Positions 10,401 through 20,541 of a stretch of DNA of 35,435 bases are shown piece after piece. Within the stretch, counting starts at the first letter, position 1; each line of letters opens with the position of its first letter. The notes under the pieces are model-generated. The model was not told where the DNA came from. It did no database searches and saw only the letters and a program-made list of their open reading frames with translations. Where the stretch lies: contig JADGJT010000131.1 of assembly GCA_027604005.1 (NCBI GenBank), forward strand, positions 5,459-40,893. Direction: 5' to 3'. The position numbers and the translations under genes were made by a program. This DNA comes from Dinochytrium kinnereticum (Eukaryota > Chytridiomycota > Chytridiomycetes > Chytridiales > Chytridiaceae).

Positions 10401-11667
10401 GGAGGTTTTGGAGGCTGTTGGGTTGGGGTATATTTATGGGGGGGAGTTTGTGAAGGCTGTTGAGATTTTTAATGGGTTGGGTGGCGGTGAGGAAGGGGGG
10501 GTGGTCAAGGAGGTAAATGTCAAACCTCGCATCGCCCGAATCTTTCTGAACGTTCTCGTTGATGCTGAAATCCCCACCAACTTCATGACGAACCCGACGG
10601 CGATGAACTTTGTTGAGAGATGCTACACGTCCCTTCAAACCCCAACCGCAGACCAGACGCTCCAAACGATGCTCATCCTCATCCACGCGAACCGTCTCCC
10701 AACCGCTCTAAGCCTCTACACCCCAACTCTCCTCCAAGCCTTTCACTCTCACCCGCTCGCCCTCGCAGTTCTTGACGCCCTGTGTGAGAAGGGGAAGGGG
10801 AGGGAAGCCATGATGGTTCTTGATGACATTGTAGACGCACACTCCTCCTCCAAGACACGTCATCGTCACCCTCCCCCCGCAGCCTTTTTACGCGTCATGA
10901 ACACACTCATGGCCAACACATCCGACCACAGATCCGCGCTTCACGTCTACGACCTCGCGCTGCGCACCCTAACCCCCTCGCCTCGCGCCACCACTGACCT
11001 CCACCACCTGGCCGTCATCGGCTTTATCAACGTGAAGGACATTGATAGATGCTTGAGCGTGCTTGATGTGCTGAGGGCTGGGAATGTTGGGGTTCCCAAA
11101 GGGGTTGCTGAGGAGGTTTTGGGGGGTGTGTGTGGGGATCACGGGGCTTTGAATCGGTTTTGGGAGTGGGTTAAGAACAGTGGTGAGGTTGGGGAGGGTT
11201 GGATGCGGAAGGAGGTTCTGGAGAGGATGTGTGGAGCGTTTGTGGGCTGGAGGGATGTTGAGAGGGGTATTGAGGTTTTTAGGAGGGTTTTGGACAGCGG
11301 AGGTGAGTGTGTATCTTGGTTTTTTTTGGGAGGGTGAAGTTTGTGGGGTTAAGTCCGATAGGTTTTGCGAGGGGGAAGGGGGAGGGGGTGGTGATGCATC
11401 TTGCTTTTCTTTTCTTTCTTTTTCAGACTTTCTAACTCCGTGGCTCACTCACACACACTCTCTCTTTTTTTTATCAAACAAAAACGACAAAACAAAGACC
11501 GTCCTTCTTCGAATGTATCGATCTCCCTTATTCGCGCGTTGGTAGCGGAGTCGCGAGTAAATGACGCCCAGTCGATTTTTGGGGTCTTGGTAGAGGGTGG
11601 GGTTGGGTTTGGCGGGAGGAGGTTTGAGGAGCTTGTCGGGGAGGGTTTGGATGATGTGAGGAGTTGA
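7480..11667 (+). CDS. Large pentatricopeptide-repeat (PPR) protein, probably mitochondrial
   Basis: Exons are 7480-9355, 9950-11302 and 11498-11667; all junctions are phase 1 (1132 aa). The start is the ATG at 7480 (ACAGCCATG). The N terminus MQQHRLQLLARARASSS is rich in Arg and Ser and lacks acids, as in a mitochondrial presequence. Helix-turn-helix units of PPR type recur, for example VEPYNAVIQALVLCGDVEQA, TLQAFLEALLMKGLFEEVE, HHAILSFFARRGNTDMAEKH, FLISLIDHYGSSNNLPEML, RFAVLTLVTELAKCGLGREV and LIRALVAESRVNDAQSIF. PPR proteins bind organellar RNA and act in its processing or translation. The specific target is not predictable here. The two internal acceptors (CCAAAAG and ACAAAG) are purine-rich. 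Codon choice flips between C-ending and G/T-ending blocks along the exons. Assignment to the PPR class is fairly sure, orthology is not. Confidence 0.8.
9356..9949 (+). other. 594-nt T-rich intron in the PPR gene
   Basis: Donor GTATGG at 9356, acceptor CCAAAAG ending 9949, with a CTAAC branch-like site about 13 nt upstream of the acceptor. Most of the intron is T-runs with C, so it reads as hydrophobic open frames that are composition artefacts. Removing it joins PQ to GKNLVREMART in phase. Confidence 0.7.
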
Positions 11668-13011
11668 TGGAGATTGTTCTGATCTCCTGCTGTTGGTTGG
11701 TTATTTGTTTTTTTAAGGGGGCTGAGGAGGGCTCTTGATTATTTTTTTTTTGGTTGGTGCCCGTGGCATCGCCGTCGTCGTTATTGTTGAACCTCGCTGT
11801 CGCCTTGTGGAGTCGTCGCCTCTGGGGATTATTTTTACATTGGGGTATTTTTGAATTGATGTGACTTCTGGTTAACCCTAACCCTTTTCTTCTTTTTTTT
11901 TCTCGTCCTCTTTTGCTATGTGGACGAGTGGTTTGCTTGTTTGTTTGTTTTTTTCGGCTTTTTTTGTTTCCTTTTGGGGGTTCGTTATTTTCAAGATGAA
12001 TTAGTCTGGGATAGCGTGGTCAAATTTTTGTTTTTTACTTCTACTTTTTTGGGGTGAAGTCTTTGATTTTTTTTTTTTTGTTGTCGGGGGAGGTTTTGGT
12101 AAATGCCTGGGATGGGGCGGTCGTAGTTTTTCTGTTGTTTTTTTTTTCTTCTCCCCCACTTGCTTTTAGTGAAGTTGATGGTGGTTGCTTTTTCTTCCTT
12201 CCTTTTTTCTTCTCTTCTCTTTTTCTTTTTTCTTTACTTTTTTACCTTCTTCCGTTTTTCTGTTTCTGAGATGAATGGGGGAGAGGGGTGCGTTCTGCTT
12301 GTTTTAGTTCTGTCTCTTGAACCCGGTGGTCTGGGTCTTTATCCTTGATATGTGGTATGAGGTTTTCTTTCACTTTCTTTCTTTCGCTTTTTGTTTTTTA
12401 ATGTTGGGGGGGGGTGGGGGGGAGTTCCTTACGAGACTTTTTTTTTGTTTTTGTTTGGGAGGTGCTTTTAAAACCTCAGCGTTGAATCTCTTGGAGCAAT
12501 AAAAAATACATATGGGTTGGAATCCTTTTTTCTTTTTTCTTCCATCATTTTGGTTTGATTATCCTGTTCAGGAATAAGTTCAAACACCACCCCAACCCCT
12601 CCCCCGAATAGAATAAATAGGAAATATCGCAAAATACCGATAATTCGACAAAGTTGATTATCGACCACCCATCATCATCATCATCATCACCTTCGTCCCC
12701 CCCTCCCCCCACTAAACACAACCTTTTTATCCCGCTCGTGCGCTCGGGATCTCAAGATACGCTCATCAGCCCAAGCAACCTAACCACCCCCCCCCACCCC
12801 CCGGCGACCTTAAAAATCCCTAGGAGATAAATAAAATTACACCGCCCCTCACCTCTACCCCCGACAAGTTAAAAAAAAAAGGATAAAGAAAGTAACCCAT
12901 GATATCAAAAATTCCGAATCCCCAAATACGCTCGCGGATTGACCGCAGCGGACGTTCCTCGAAAGATAAATAGATCCTTTTACTTCCTTTATAGCCAAAG
13001 GATGCCCCGTT
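11668..13011. other. T-rich spacer downstream of the PPR gene
   Basis: This is about 1.3 kb dominated by T- and G-runs between the PPR stop and the decayed carrier exon. An AATAAA near 12498 could be a poly(A) signal. A trinucleotide run (ATC)6 lies at 12671-12689. A 13-nt stretch at 12932-12944 (TCGCGGATTGACC) recurs in the true carrier exon at 13389-13401. No gene is seen. Confidence 0.5.
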
Positions 13012-13150
13012 GTTCTCGTACAAAGGCATAAAGTGCGATAGGGCTAACCGTAAGTGGGAAAGGCAGAGACAACCTCTAACCAAGCCCGATAGCCAAATGA
13101 TGGAGTGAAGACGACGGTGGACACCTTTTTGTATGCCGTTGGGTGTGCTC
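13012..13150 (-). pseudogene. Eroded duplicate of the mitochondrial-carrier 3' exon
   Basis: On the minus strand this stretch aligns with 13243-13387 in the true last exon. Shared blocks include TACAAAGGCAT, the GATGGAG segment and GTGGACACC..TTGTA (plus-strand view). Its decayed translation gives SHLRLALSHFMPLYENNG where the real exon gives SYLRLAPHFVVAMPLYEKIR. Indels break the frame. It begins ~60 bp downstream of the carrier stop in the same orientation, so it is a decayed partial tandem copy. Confidence 0.72.
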
Positions 13151-13209
13151 ACAGTAACAGACGGCCCTCGGAAGATAGCCTTCGCAAAAACACAAAAGAT
13201 CCCCACCCA

Positions 13210-14641
13210 CTAAAGATTCCCCAGACCAAACATGACCCGTATCTTCTCATACAAAGGCATTGCGACGACAAAATGCGGGGCCAGTCTTAGGTAAGAAGGC
13301 AGCCAACCCCTAAACAAGACGGACATCCCCTCTTTCCTCACGATGGAGCCAAGGCAATCGTAAACACCCTTGTACCCTGTTGGATCATTCGCGGATTGAC
13401 CCAGAAGGCGAGTTTTGACGATGTCGGTTGGCGCGCATGCTGTCGCTGTTTTTCAAAACACAAAACAAAAAAACCAAACAAAAAAAACCATTTAAATAAA
13501 AAAAAAAAGAGGTTCTGATGTCGTTTTGAAAAAGGAGGGAAGGGGGGATTGGATTTACTTGTGACAAGACCCGCGACGATGGAGCTGACGATGTGAAGTG
13601 GTAGACCTTCTTCCAAGACGCCGTGCTTCTTCAGAAGGTGTTTTGTCTCATCGTAGGAAGCGAGTTGGGTTCCTGTTAACGCGGAAGCCTTTTTTTTTTT
13701 TAAAAAAAAAAGAAGTAAGGGTATGAAGTGAGAAAGGGGTCTTGGAGGGTAAAGACTGGCAAAACTCACACGTAAAACCGTTACATGAACGCCTTTGTAA
13801 AGACCGGGGATTCCCTCATCTTGGTAAATCTTCAGAAATGCGTGAAGGGTGTTCCGGTAGGATGGTGGGGAACCTTTACGGAGACCTGTTACGTAGATGC
13901 CGTTTTGGACGAGGCCGGCCTGGTTGAAAGTCCAGGGGTTGATGTTTAGTGAAAGAAAGAAAGAAAAAACGGGATGAGAGAAAAAGAGGCGAATGAAGGC
14001 AGCCTCTCAACAAAACAAAACAAAAAAAAAAAGGCAAAAGGAAAACAAACCACCATACCTCGGTCTGCAAACGAATCTTGACAACATCGGTGGGGTTGGC
14101 AAGACAGCTCCCAATCATCCCCGAAGAGACTCCCGACAAAAGTTTCACCACAAACGGCTCATTCTTAACCGTCAGCGAATGCTCTGTTTGGGATGAATAC
14201 GCAGAGACGAACAAGCTCTTGATGGGCTGGTAGCATCCAAAGCGAAACGACGAGTACGACATCTCCCGTAGAATCGTGGCCGTCATCCCTGGCATGACAA
14301 GCCCGCGCACCATTCCCTCCTCCCTAAGAATCATCGAGGCAGTGCGAAACAGCGACCCGTAGAGATGCCCAGCGGTGGCCTGACTCGCCTGCATCCTGAC
14401 TTTACACACGTCGAGCGGATTCGTGGCTGCACCAACCCGCAACCAAAGCCGACGACAGCAGAGATGAGAACAAACAAACAACAGGAGCACCGTGAAGAAA
14501 AGGGCGGCGGCGGAGCGGGGAAAGGGGGGGAAAGGGGGGGGGAAACCCACCCGTCGCAGGGATCATGTTCGCCAGCCCGCCAGCCAGCAGTCCCTTGGCC
14601 ATGTCGGTCGCGGTCGCGGTGGACGATGGCGGTGAGGCCAT
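13210..14641 (-). CDS. Mitochondrial carrier family protein (UCP/dicarboxylate-carrier-like)
   Basis: Exons (minus strand) are 14641-14551, 14426-14059, 13919-13772, 13672-13559 and 13439-13210; all phases agree (316 aa, the usual family size). The protein is a six-helix inner-membrane metabolite transporter built from three ~100-residue repeats. All three signatures are visible: PLDVCKVRMQ, PTDVVKIRLQ and PTDIVKTRLL, each followed by the expected YKG/YGS and EG motifs (ILREEGMVRGL, IYQDEGIPGLYKG, IVRKEGMSVLFRG). The even-helix segments REMSYSSFRFGCYQ, LRTQLASYDETK and LRLAPHFVVAMPLYE point to the uncoupling/dicarboxylate/oxoglutarate branch. The exact substrate cannot be told. The first intron (14427-14550) carries long G-runs on the plus strand. 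It is divergent from the PH gene, 318 bp away. Confidence 0.9.
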
Positions 14642-14959
14642 GATTCGGGGGGGAGGAAAGGTATTTTAGTTGCACAACCAAAGTGATCTGCAAGACCTGC
14701 TCCTCGACTCGACACTCCTCGCAACGGCTGACGAGCGAGCGAACGAACGACGAACGACGAACGACGCTGTTGATCCGCGACCGCCGCGACGTCTGGGGAG
14801 ACCTGCGTGAACGACGAGTGAAGAGGCGGACTGCTTGAACGGGAGTGAACGGTTGCTCTGCTGGGTCTGTGTTGGATCCTTGTCGAGGCCATTGACACTG
14901 TCGACAGCTTTCCTCTGGACGCCAACCATCATCGGCCCCCTGCTCCGCCATTCATACAT
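14642..14959. promoter_or_regulatory. Divergent promoter region, carrier / PH protein
   Basis: These 318 bp lie between the two ATGs. They contain a cluster of CGAACGA-type direct repeats at about 14728-14766. No TATA box is obvious. Both genes must be driven from here. Confidence 0.45.
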
Positions 14960-17051
14960 ATGAGCATCCCAAGGCCACCGACCGACTTGGTGATCCCTGC
15001 CGACGGCGATGGGCAAGAGGTATGCGCAGATCAGCGAGATCCCCTCCACTCACTTTCAACACCCATGTCAAAGGCCATCCACTCCCAAGCCATGATCCCC
15101 TACCCATTCTCCGACAATGAGGACTCTGCAGATGATGTTCGGCTTTCCTCTTACGGACAGGGCGGGGAGTCGGATGCAAGGGAGGCCTCCCCTGATACAG
15201 CCACCGGCCATGATGTGAATGAGTCCGATGAGGATATGGACATGAATCACCCTTCTGAGGGGTTGAACACTTTGAAGGTTGAGAAGGTGCTGCATAGCGG
15301 GTACCTGATGAAGAAAGGGGAGAAGAGAAAGGTTCGTGCCGTTGTATGGATCAAACGTGTTTCCTTGTCTTGACCCTCCCCTTGCTGAAAACAACTACAA
15401 AACAGACATGGAAGAAGAGATGGTTCGTACTGCGGGCCACCATTTTCGCATACTACAAGAACGAGAAGGAGTATGAGCTGCTCAAGATCATACCGCTGGC
15501 CGAGGTTCACACGATCGCCGAGGTGAAGGACTTGAAGAAACGGAAAAACGTCTTTGGGGTCGTGACGAGGCAACGAACCTACTACATAATGAGTGACAAC
15601 AAGGAGCAAATGGACGAGTGGCTAGTCAAACTCAAAGAGGCTCATAGGGAAGTTCAGAGGCTTCTTAAAAAGGATCATACGCCTTCTCAAAGGTCTTCCA
15701 ACGCTCTGAACCTCGCCTTGCCGTCCGGATCACCCGCACGAGCTGGTCCCATGAGCGCCCCGCCCATGATGATTGGGACCAGTCTGTCTTTCAGTAACGG
15801 TGCTTTAAGCTTTGATCCAAACCTCTCAGGAGGTCTGGGGTCGCCAAAGCTTGAACCTCGAGTCCGCTTCATCGACTCGGATATTGTTGAGCCTTCCACG
15901 TCGCGGCAGAACAGCGTCCAATTCACTGGTGACGCTCCGCCGGATGCCGCGGGTCCCCAAGAAGGCGGAAATGCCTCCACTCTCCTCCCGTCTCTTGAAC
16001 CCACCATGTCATCCCCTTTAGAATCAACGCTAACTTCCGGAGAGCCCGCACTTCCCGCTCCTGATGTTTCTGATACCCAGTCTCAAGCCTCGAATTTAAG
16101 CTCAGCGTTCACAGTGGAGTCAATGCTCACCGTCATCTCAACACCCTCCATCATTCAAGCTGCCCAGGCTTTTCAGACCCCCATCACGCCTTTGCCTACC
16201 ACCCCTTCTGCTCCGGTCGCCTCGGATTCGGCTCCTCCACCTCTCAGCGTGGCGGATCAGGCGGGGCCATCGTATGCGTCGCAGTCGAATGAGAATTTGG
16301 CAGGGGTTGGGCCGACGATGCAGAGGCCTTCACAGTCTTCTATCGTTAGTTCAAGACCGATTACGGGGATCTTGGTGAATAGGAATCCTTCGATCAATCC
16401 TTCGTCACCTCTTGCGCAATCTGCTTCGTCTCAGAGACCCTCTTATCGGAGGGAGGCTGTGCTGTCGAGTAGTGATGAGGAGGATGATGGGGGCAATGAA
16501 TCGGATGGTACGATTAACGATAACAAGGTGGTTTGTGAGGGGTATCTCTACAAGCAGGGTACAAAGTACAAGCAGGTTTGTTCCGCCATCCAAGGAGGTT
16601 AAATTGCTCACTTTTGTTATCCTACGAAAAAAAACGGAAAAAAAAAACAATAACCCCCCCCCCCCAAAAAAACAAAAAAAAAAAAACAAAAAAAACACCC
16701 TCCCAAAAACAGTCATGGAAGAAACGATGGTTCGTTCTCCGCAACGGAAAGATCACCTGCTACAAGAATGCAGGGGTAAATACCTTAAACCCCGCACTCT
16801 TCTTTCCCGATGCTAACCGATCATCTCAGGAATATGTGGTCAAAAGATTGGTTCCGCTCAGAAACGTTCTCGACGTGCATGAGGTTGACCCTCAGGGAAG
16901 ACACCAGCATTGCTTCAAGGTGGTTCTCTCAAAGAGAACAATGATCTTGTCTGCTGATTCGGATGACGAGCTGAACCGGTGGATATCGACGCTTCGGAAC
17001 GTTCATCGGGCGGTGATGCGACGCGAGGCACAGGAGGACACGGAGGAGTGA
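14960..17051 (+). CDS. Tandem pleckstrin-homology (PH) domain protein
   Basis: Exons are 14960-15331, 15406-16575, 16713-16775 and 16830-17051; all phases are 0. There is an acidic N-terminal ~95 residues. PH domain 1 runs from VLHSGYLMKKGEKRK to EQMDEWLVKLKEAH (residues ~108-210). A Ser/Pro-rich linker of about 275 residues follows. PH domain 2 runs from CEGYLYKQGTKYK to DELNRWISTLRNVH, near the C terminus. Both PH domains carry the basic phosphoinositide-binding pattern (K.n-K/R-x-R: TWKKRWFVLR and SWKKRWFVLR) and the C-terminal Trp of the fold. This suggests recruitment to phosphoinositide membranes, as in Opy1 or TAPP-type adaptors, but orthology is not established. In both domains an intron falls immediately before the T/S-WKKRW strand. 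The second of these introns (16576-16712) is unusually A- and C-rich. An AATAAA at 17291 may end the transcript. Confidence 0.85.
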
Positions 17052-17372
17052 AGAAGAGTCGCTGTGCATGGTCAGAACGCGGTTCTCCTCCAGCATCCCG
17101 CTTGAGCCCACATTCCTTACCCCCTTGCAGCATGCGTTTCTCCTCTCCCTTGCGCGTCTGCGGTGGACGCGTACGTGAGGAGGGCAGAGTAGAGTCCATC
17201 GCGTTAGCGCAGCCAAAGACGTCCGTTGCGTTGGCCGTTGCTCATCTGTTGCTGGGCGGGCATGCGCCGTTTCAAATCGATTTTGAACTGAATAAATAAA
17301 TTCTCAATTCTTTTTCTGCCCAAACCCCACCCCCGCAACCCTCCTCGAGACGACGACGACGACGACGACGAC
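17052..17372. other. Spacer between the PH gene and transaldolase
   Basis: These 321 bp hold the PH gene 3' UTR and the transaldolase promoter and leader. AATAAA occurs at 17291-17296, only ~75 nt before the next ATG. The last 24 nt are a (GAC)8 run ending at the ATG. Confidence 0.5.
17349..17372 (+). repeat. (GAC)8 microsatellite abutting the transaldolase start codon
   Basis: Eight GAC triplets run directly into the ATG at 17373 and are in frame with it. They must be part of the 5' leader, giving the start a GACATG context. Confidence 0.9.
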
Positions 17373-18946
17373 ATGACCGCCCTCGGCCACCTCAAGAAGT
17401 GAGTGTCCGTGACCGCCTTCCCCTTGCCCCCTTCCCCTTGCTGCTGCTGCCAGGCGGCGTTCCATCTCCATCGCCATGACTGGGCAAGCAAGTGCGTGCG
17501 GTCGCTAACGCCTCTCTCACTTCGTTTGTGCGATCCGCCTGATAACCAGGTACACCACCGTCGTTGCCGACACCGGGGACTTTGAATGTGAGTCGTGAAG
17601 CACCCCCCGCGTTTCTTTTAAGGAGGCCGAGAGATGATGATGGATGACCTTCTTGCCTCCCCATCATCGCAGCCATCGCGGCCTTCAAGCCCCAGGATGC
17701 CACAACAAACCCATCTCTCATTTTGCAGGCTACTCAGAAGCCCCAGTACGCCAAGCTGATTGATGAAGCCGTCGCTTACGGAAAGAAGAAGTCAAGGTGG
17801 GGAGCTTTGGAGCGAGCGTGTGTGATCGATTAACCAAGCTTGCAGCGATGTTGAGGAGCAGCTCGCTTGGGCTCTTGACAAGCTGGTGAGTCCAAGAAGG
17901 TTCAATGATCGCTGTTCTTTGCTGGCTAAATGGGGCCCTTTCTTTTTTCTTTGTTTTTTCAATAGCTTGTGAACTTTGGTTCCGAGATTCTCAAGACCGT
18001 TCCTGGGCGAGTCTCCACGGAGGTGGACGCTCGGTGAGTTTTGCTTTCCCCGGGGGGGTGTAGTTCATTTATTGAATGGGATCGTAGCTTGTCTTTTGAC
18101 ACGGAGGCCACCCTGGAGAAGGCCAGGCGCATCATTGATCTCTACGCCGAGGCTGGTGTAGACAAGGATCGCGTTCTAATCAAGATTGCGTCGACCTGGG
18201 AGGGCATTCAGGCCGCCAAGGTCCTCGAGGAGAAGTACAACATTCATTGCAACCTGACTCTCCTCTTTGGCTTCCCCCAGGTGAGAAGATCAGTGCTGGT
18301 TGTTGTTTGCTTGTTTTTTACCAGAAGAAGGGCATCTGACCCCTCATCCCTGATCATAATCAGGCCGTTGCATGCGCCGAGGCCAAGGTGACCCTCATCT
18401 CGCCGTTTGTCGGTCGCATTCTTGACTGGTACAAAAAGTCCACCGGAAAGACCTACACCCAGACCGAGGACCCTGGTGTCTCGTCTGTTCAGAAGATCTA
18501 CAACTACTACAAGAAGCACGGCCACAACACCATCGTTATGGGTGCCTCCTTCCGTAACGTTGGGGAGATTGAGGAGCTCACTGGGTGTGACTTTTTGACC
18601 ATCTCTCCCGGACTTTTGGATGAGCTTGCCAAGAGTGACAAGGCGTTCACTCCGCGATTGGACAAGGCCAAGGCGGTTGCCATGGACATTCCCAAGGTTT
18701 CTTACGATGAGAAGAAGTTTAGGTGGGAGATGAACCAGGATGCCATGGCCACCGAGAAGCTTTCTGAAGGGTGAGGACTGATTCATGCTACTATTATTAT
18801 TTATTTTTTTTCTTTCTTTTTTTTGACGTGACTCTGAATGCCTGTGGTTTACCTGACTGCGCTTTATTCTCCCGAGCAGGATCCGCAACTTTGCCGCGGA
18901 CAACAGCAAGCTTGAGAACGCCATCCGCGCCAAGCTCACTGCCTGA
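17373..18946 (+). CDS. TAL1: Transaldolase
   Basis: Exons are 17373-17398, 17550-17587, 17673-17796, 17846-17885, 17966-18033, 18088-18280, 18364-18770 and 18880-18946 (320 aa; all phases agree). Transaldolase moves a dihydroxyacetone unit between sugar phosphates in the non-oxidative pentose phosphate pathway, in the cytosol. The catalytic residues are all present in the expected places: Asp16 (VVADTGDF), Glu95 (VSTEVDAR) and the Schiff-base Lys131 ([11 protein letters not shown]). Also present are the phosphate-binding ATTNPSLI segment, the TLLFGFPQA strand, [12 protein letters not shown] and the closing GIRNFAAD. Seven introns, several near 50 nt, make it the most finely divided gene here. 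It has a 24-nt GAC run just before the ATG. Confidence 0.97.
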
Positions 18947-19221
18947 TGTCCCTTGAGCCTCTCATAATGTTTTTGCGGTGCGGGTGACTGCCGCCTCTTC
19001 TTTTCTTTCTTTCTTCTTCTTCTTCCTTTTCTTATTCTTTCGAAACACCGCCAGCGCGTTACGCGTCCTGGGCAGACTGACTGCGTGAGTGACTGAGTGC
19101 CCATGAAGCTCCCCTTGCCGTCAGTGAAAATGAGACCCAAAACAGTTGAAGTAAATTTGCAAAAAATCATCAGTCGTCGTCCGTCCTTCATCCTCCCCGC
19201 ATCCCATCCCCTCCCGCCGTC

Positions 19222-20475
19222 ATGGCCAGTCTCAAGTCCTTCTCGCTCACCCACGTCCAATACGACCGCAGCGATGCGCTCGGGAAGCCAATGGCCATCG
19301 CATCGCTGATCCCCATCGCGCTGCTCGTCTCGTACGTGACGCTGGTCCTCTCCCGGCGAGACGTGGTGATCATGCTCATGCTGCTGGGGCAGCTGCTGAA
19401 CGAGCTCTCAAACTATGTGGCGAAGAGGGTCATCCGCCAGCCGAGGCCGACTGGTCAGTGCATTGTGAGGGATGATTTGAGTTGATGGCAAGATGGGACT
19501 CACTCAGCCTTACCGTTTCCTTTTCCTTTTGTTTTTCTTTTTTTTTTGGGGGGGGGCTTCCCGGTGTAAAGATCACCTTGGCAACGGCTACGGTATGCCT
19601 TCGTCCCATGCTCAGTTCATGGCTTACTTTGCAGCCTTCTTTGTGCTGCACTATTACGTTCGGTAAGGGGACACTTGTTGCTTTGGCCCCGCTCTCTGAC
19701 TGTGCTCACACCCTCTCGTCCAGCGTCAAGATTCCGGTGATCTGGAAGCACGCCATCGCACTCTCCACCTTCCTCATCGCCCTCTCCGTCGCCTACTCAA
19801 GGTTTGTCTTTGTCTCCCCCCTTCCGCCGCCCCCCCCCCCCACCTCCCCCATAAAACCAAACGAAAAAAAACAAGAAAAAAAAACAAACACATCGGAAAC
19901 AAAACAGAAACAGAAACAGAAACAAAAACACAAAAAAGGAGAAAGAAGGCAAACCACTCACAATGGAAGAAGGAAGAAAAAAAAGGAAGGCAGGGAGAGA
20001 AATACATATTTCCCATAAAGAGTCGCCCCCCCTTCGTCTCCTTCCCTCCTTCTGACTCCCCCCCGCCGGCCCCCGGTGCGGCGCCCCCCCGAGCGGCAGC
20101 AGCCACAGCCCAGGCGTGGCCGGAGAACGCGGGAAAAAGTAGAACACGGAGGGCGGGCGAGNNNNNNNNNNAAAAAAAACAAAACAAAACAAAACAAAAC
20201 AACAAAAAACAACAACAAAAAAAAACACGAACGCCTGCAGAATCCACCTCCGCTACCACACCGTCCCCCAAGTGATCGCGGGGTTCACGGCGGGCCTCCT
20301 GCTTGGCGCAGCGTGGTTCGCGGTCTGCGAGGCCGTCCTGCATCCAGCGGTGCGCCGCCTGGGCGTCCTGCGCGCGCGTCCGGTCGCGTGGCTGATGGTG
20401 CGCGACACGCGTTGGATTCCCAACGTCACGCGGTGCGAGTACGAGGCCGCGGTGAGGGTTGAGTCGAAGAAGTAG
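19222..20475 (+). CDS. CAX4: Dolichyldiphosphatase (PAP2 family)
   Basis: Exons are 19222-19453, 19572-19662, 19724-19801 and 20241-20475 (211 aa). The enzyme removes a phosphate from dolichyl diphosphate on the lumenal face of the ER, recycling the lipid carrier for N-glycosylation (yeast CAX4, human DOLPP1). The three parts of the PAP2 phosphatase signature are split over exons: KRVIRQPRPT, GMPSSHAQFM, and SRIHLRYHTVPQVIAG. The last has the catalytic His. The N terminus (FSLTHVQYDRSD) is typical of the family. Four or five hydrophobic spans are visible (IASLIPIALLVSYVTLVL, FMAYFAAFFVLHYYV, ALSTFLIALSVAYS, VIAGFTAGLLLGAAWFAV). The last intron (19802-20240) contains a 10-N gap, so its length is unreliable, but the flanking exons are complete. 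Only 66 bp separate its stop codon from the next ATG. Confidence 0.93.
20162..20171. other. Assembly gap (10 N)
   Basis: Ten Ns interrupt the last intron of the dolichyldiphosphatase gene. GC-rich sequence lies to the left and repeating A/AAAAC runs to the right, both hard to sequence. The real missing length is unknown. Confidence 0.99.
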
Positions 20476-20541
20476 AAACTTAATGAGTAGATACTGTGTT
20501 CTGTTTAAACCAAACTGCATTTTCTGAACTCTGTTTGAGCC

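Noticed and set aside
11868..11886. TTAACCCTAACCC resembling telomere repeat
   Set aside because: Only two CCCTAA-like units in T-rich DNA; no array and genes continue on both sides.
20072..20160. GC-rich patch beside the N gap as possible contaminant
   Set aside because: Composition alone is not evidence; it sits within an intron with sound splice sites on both sides.
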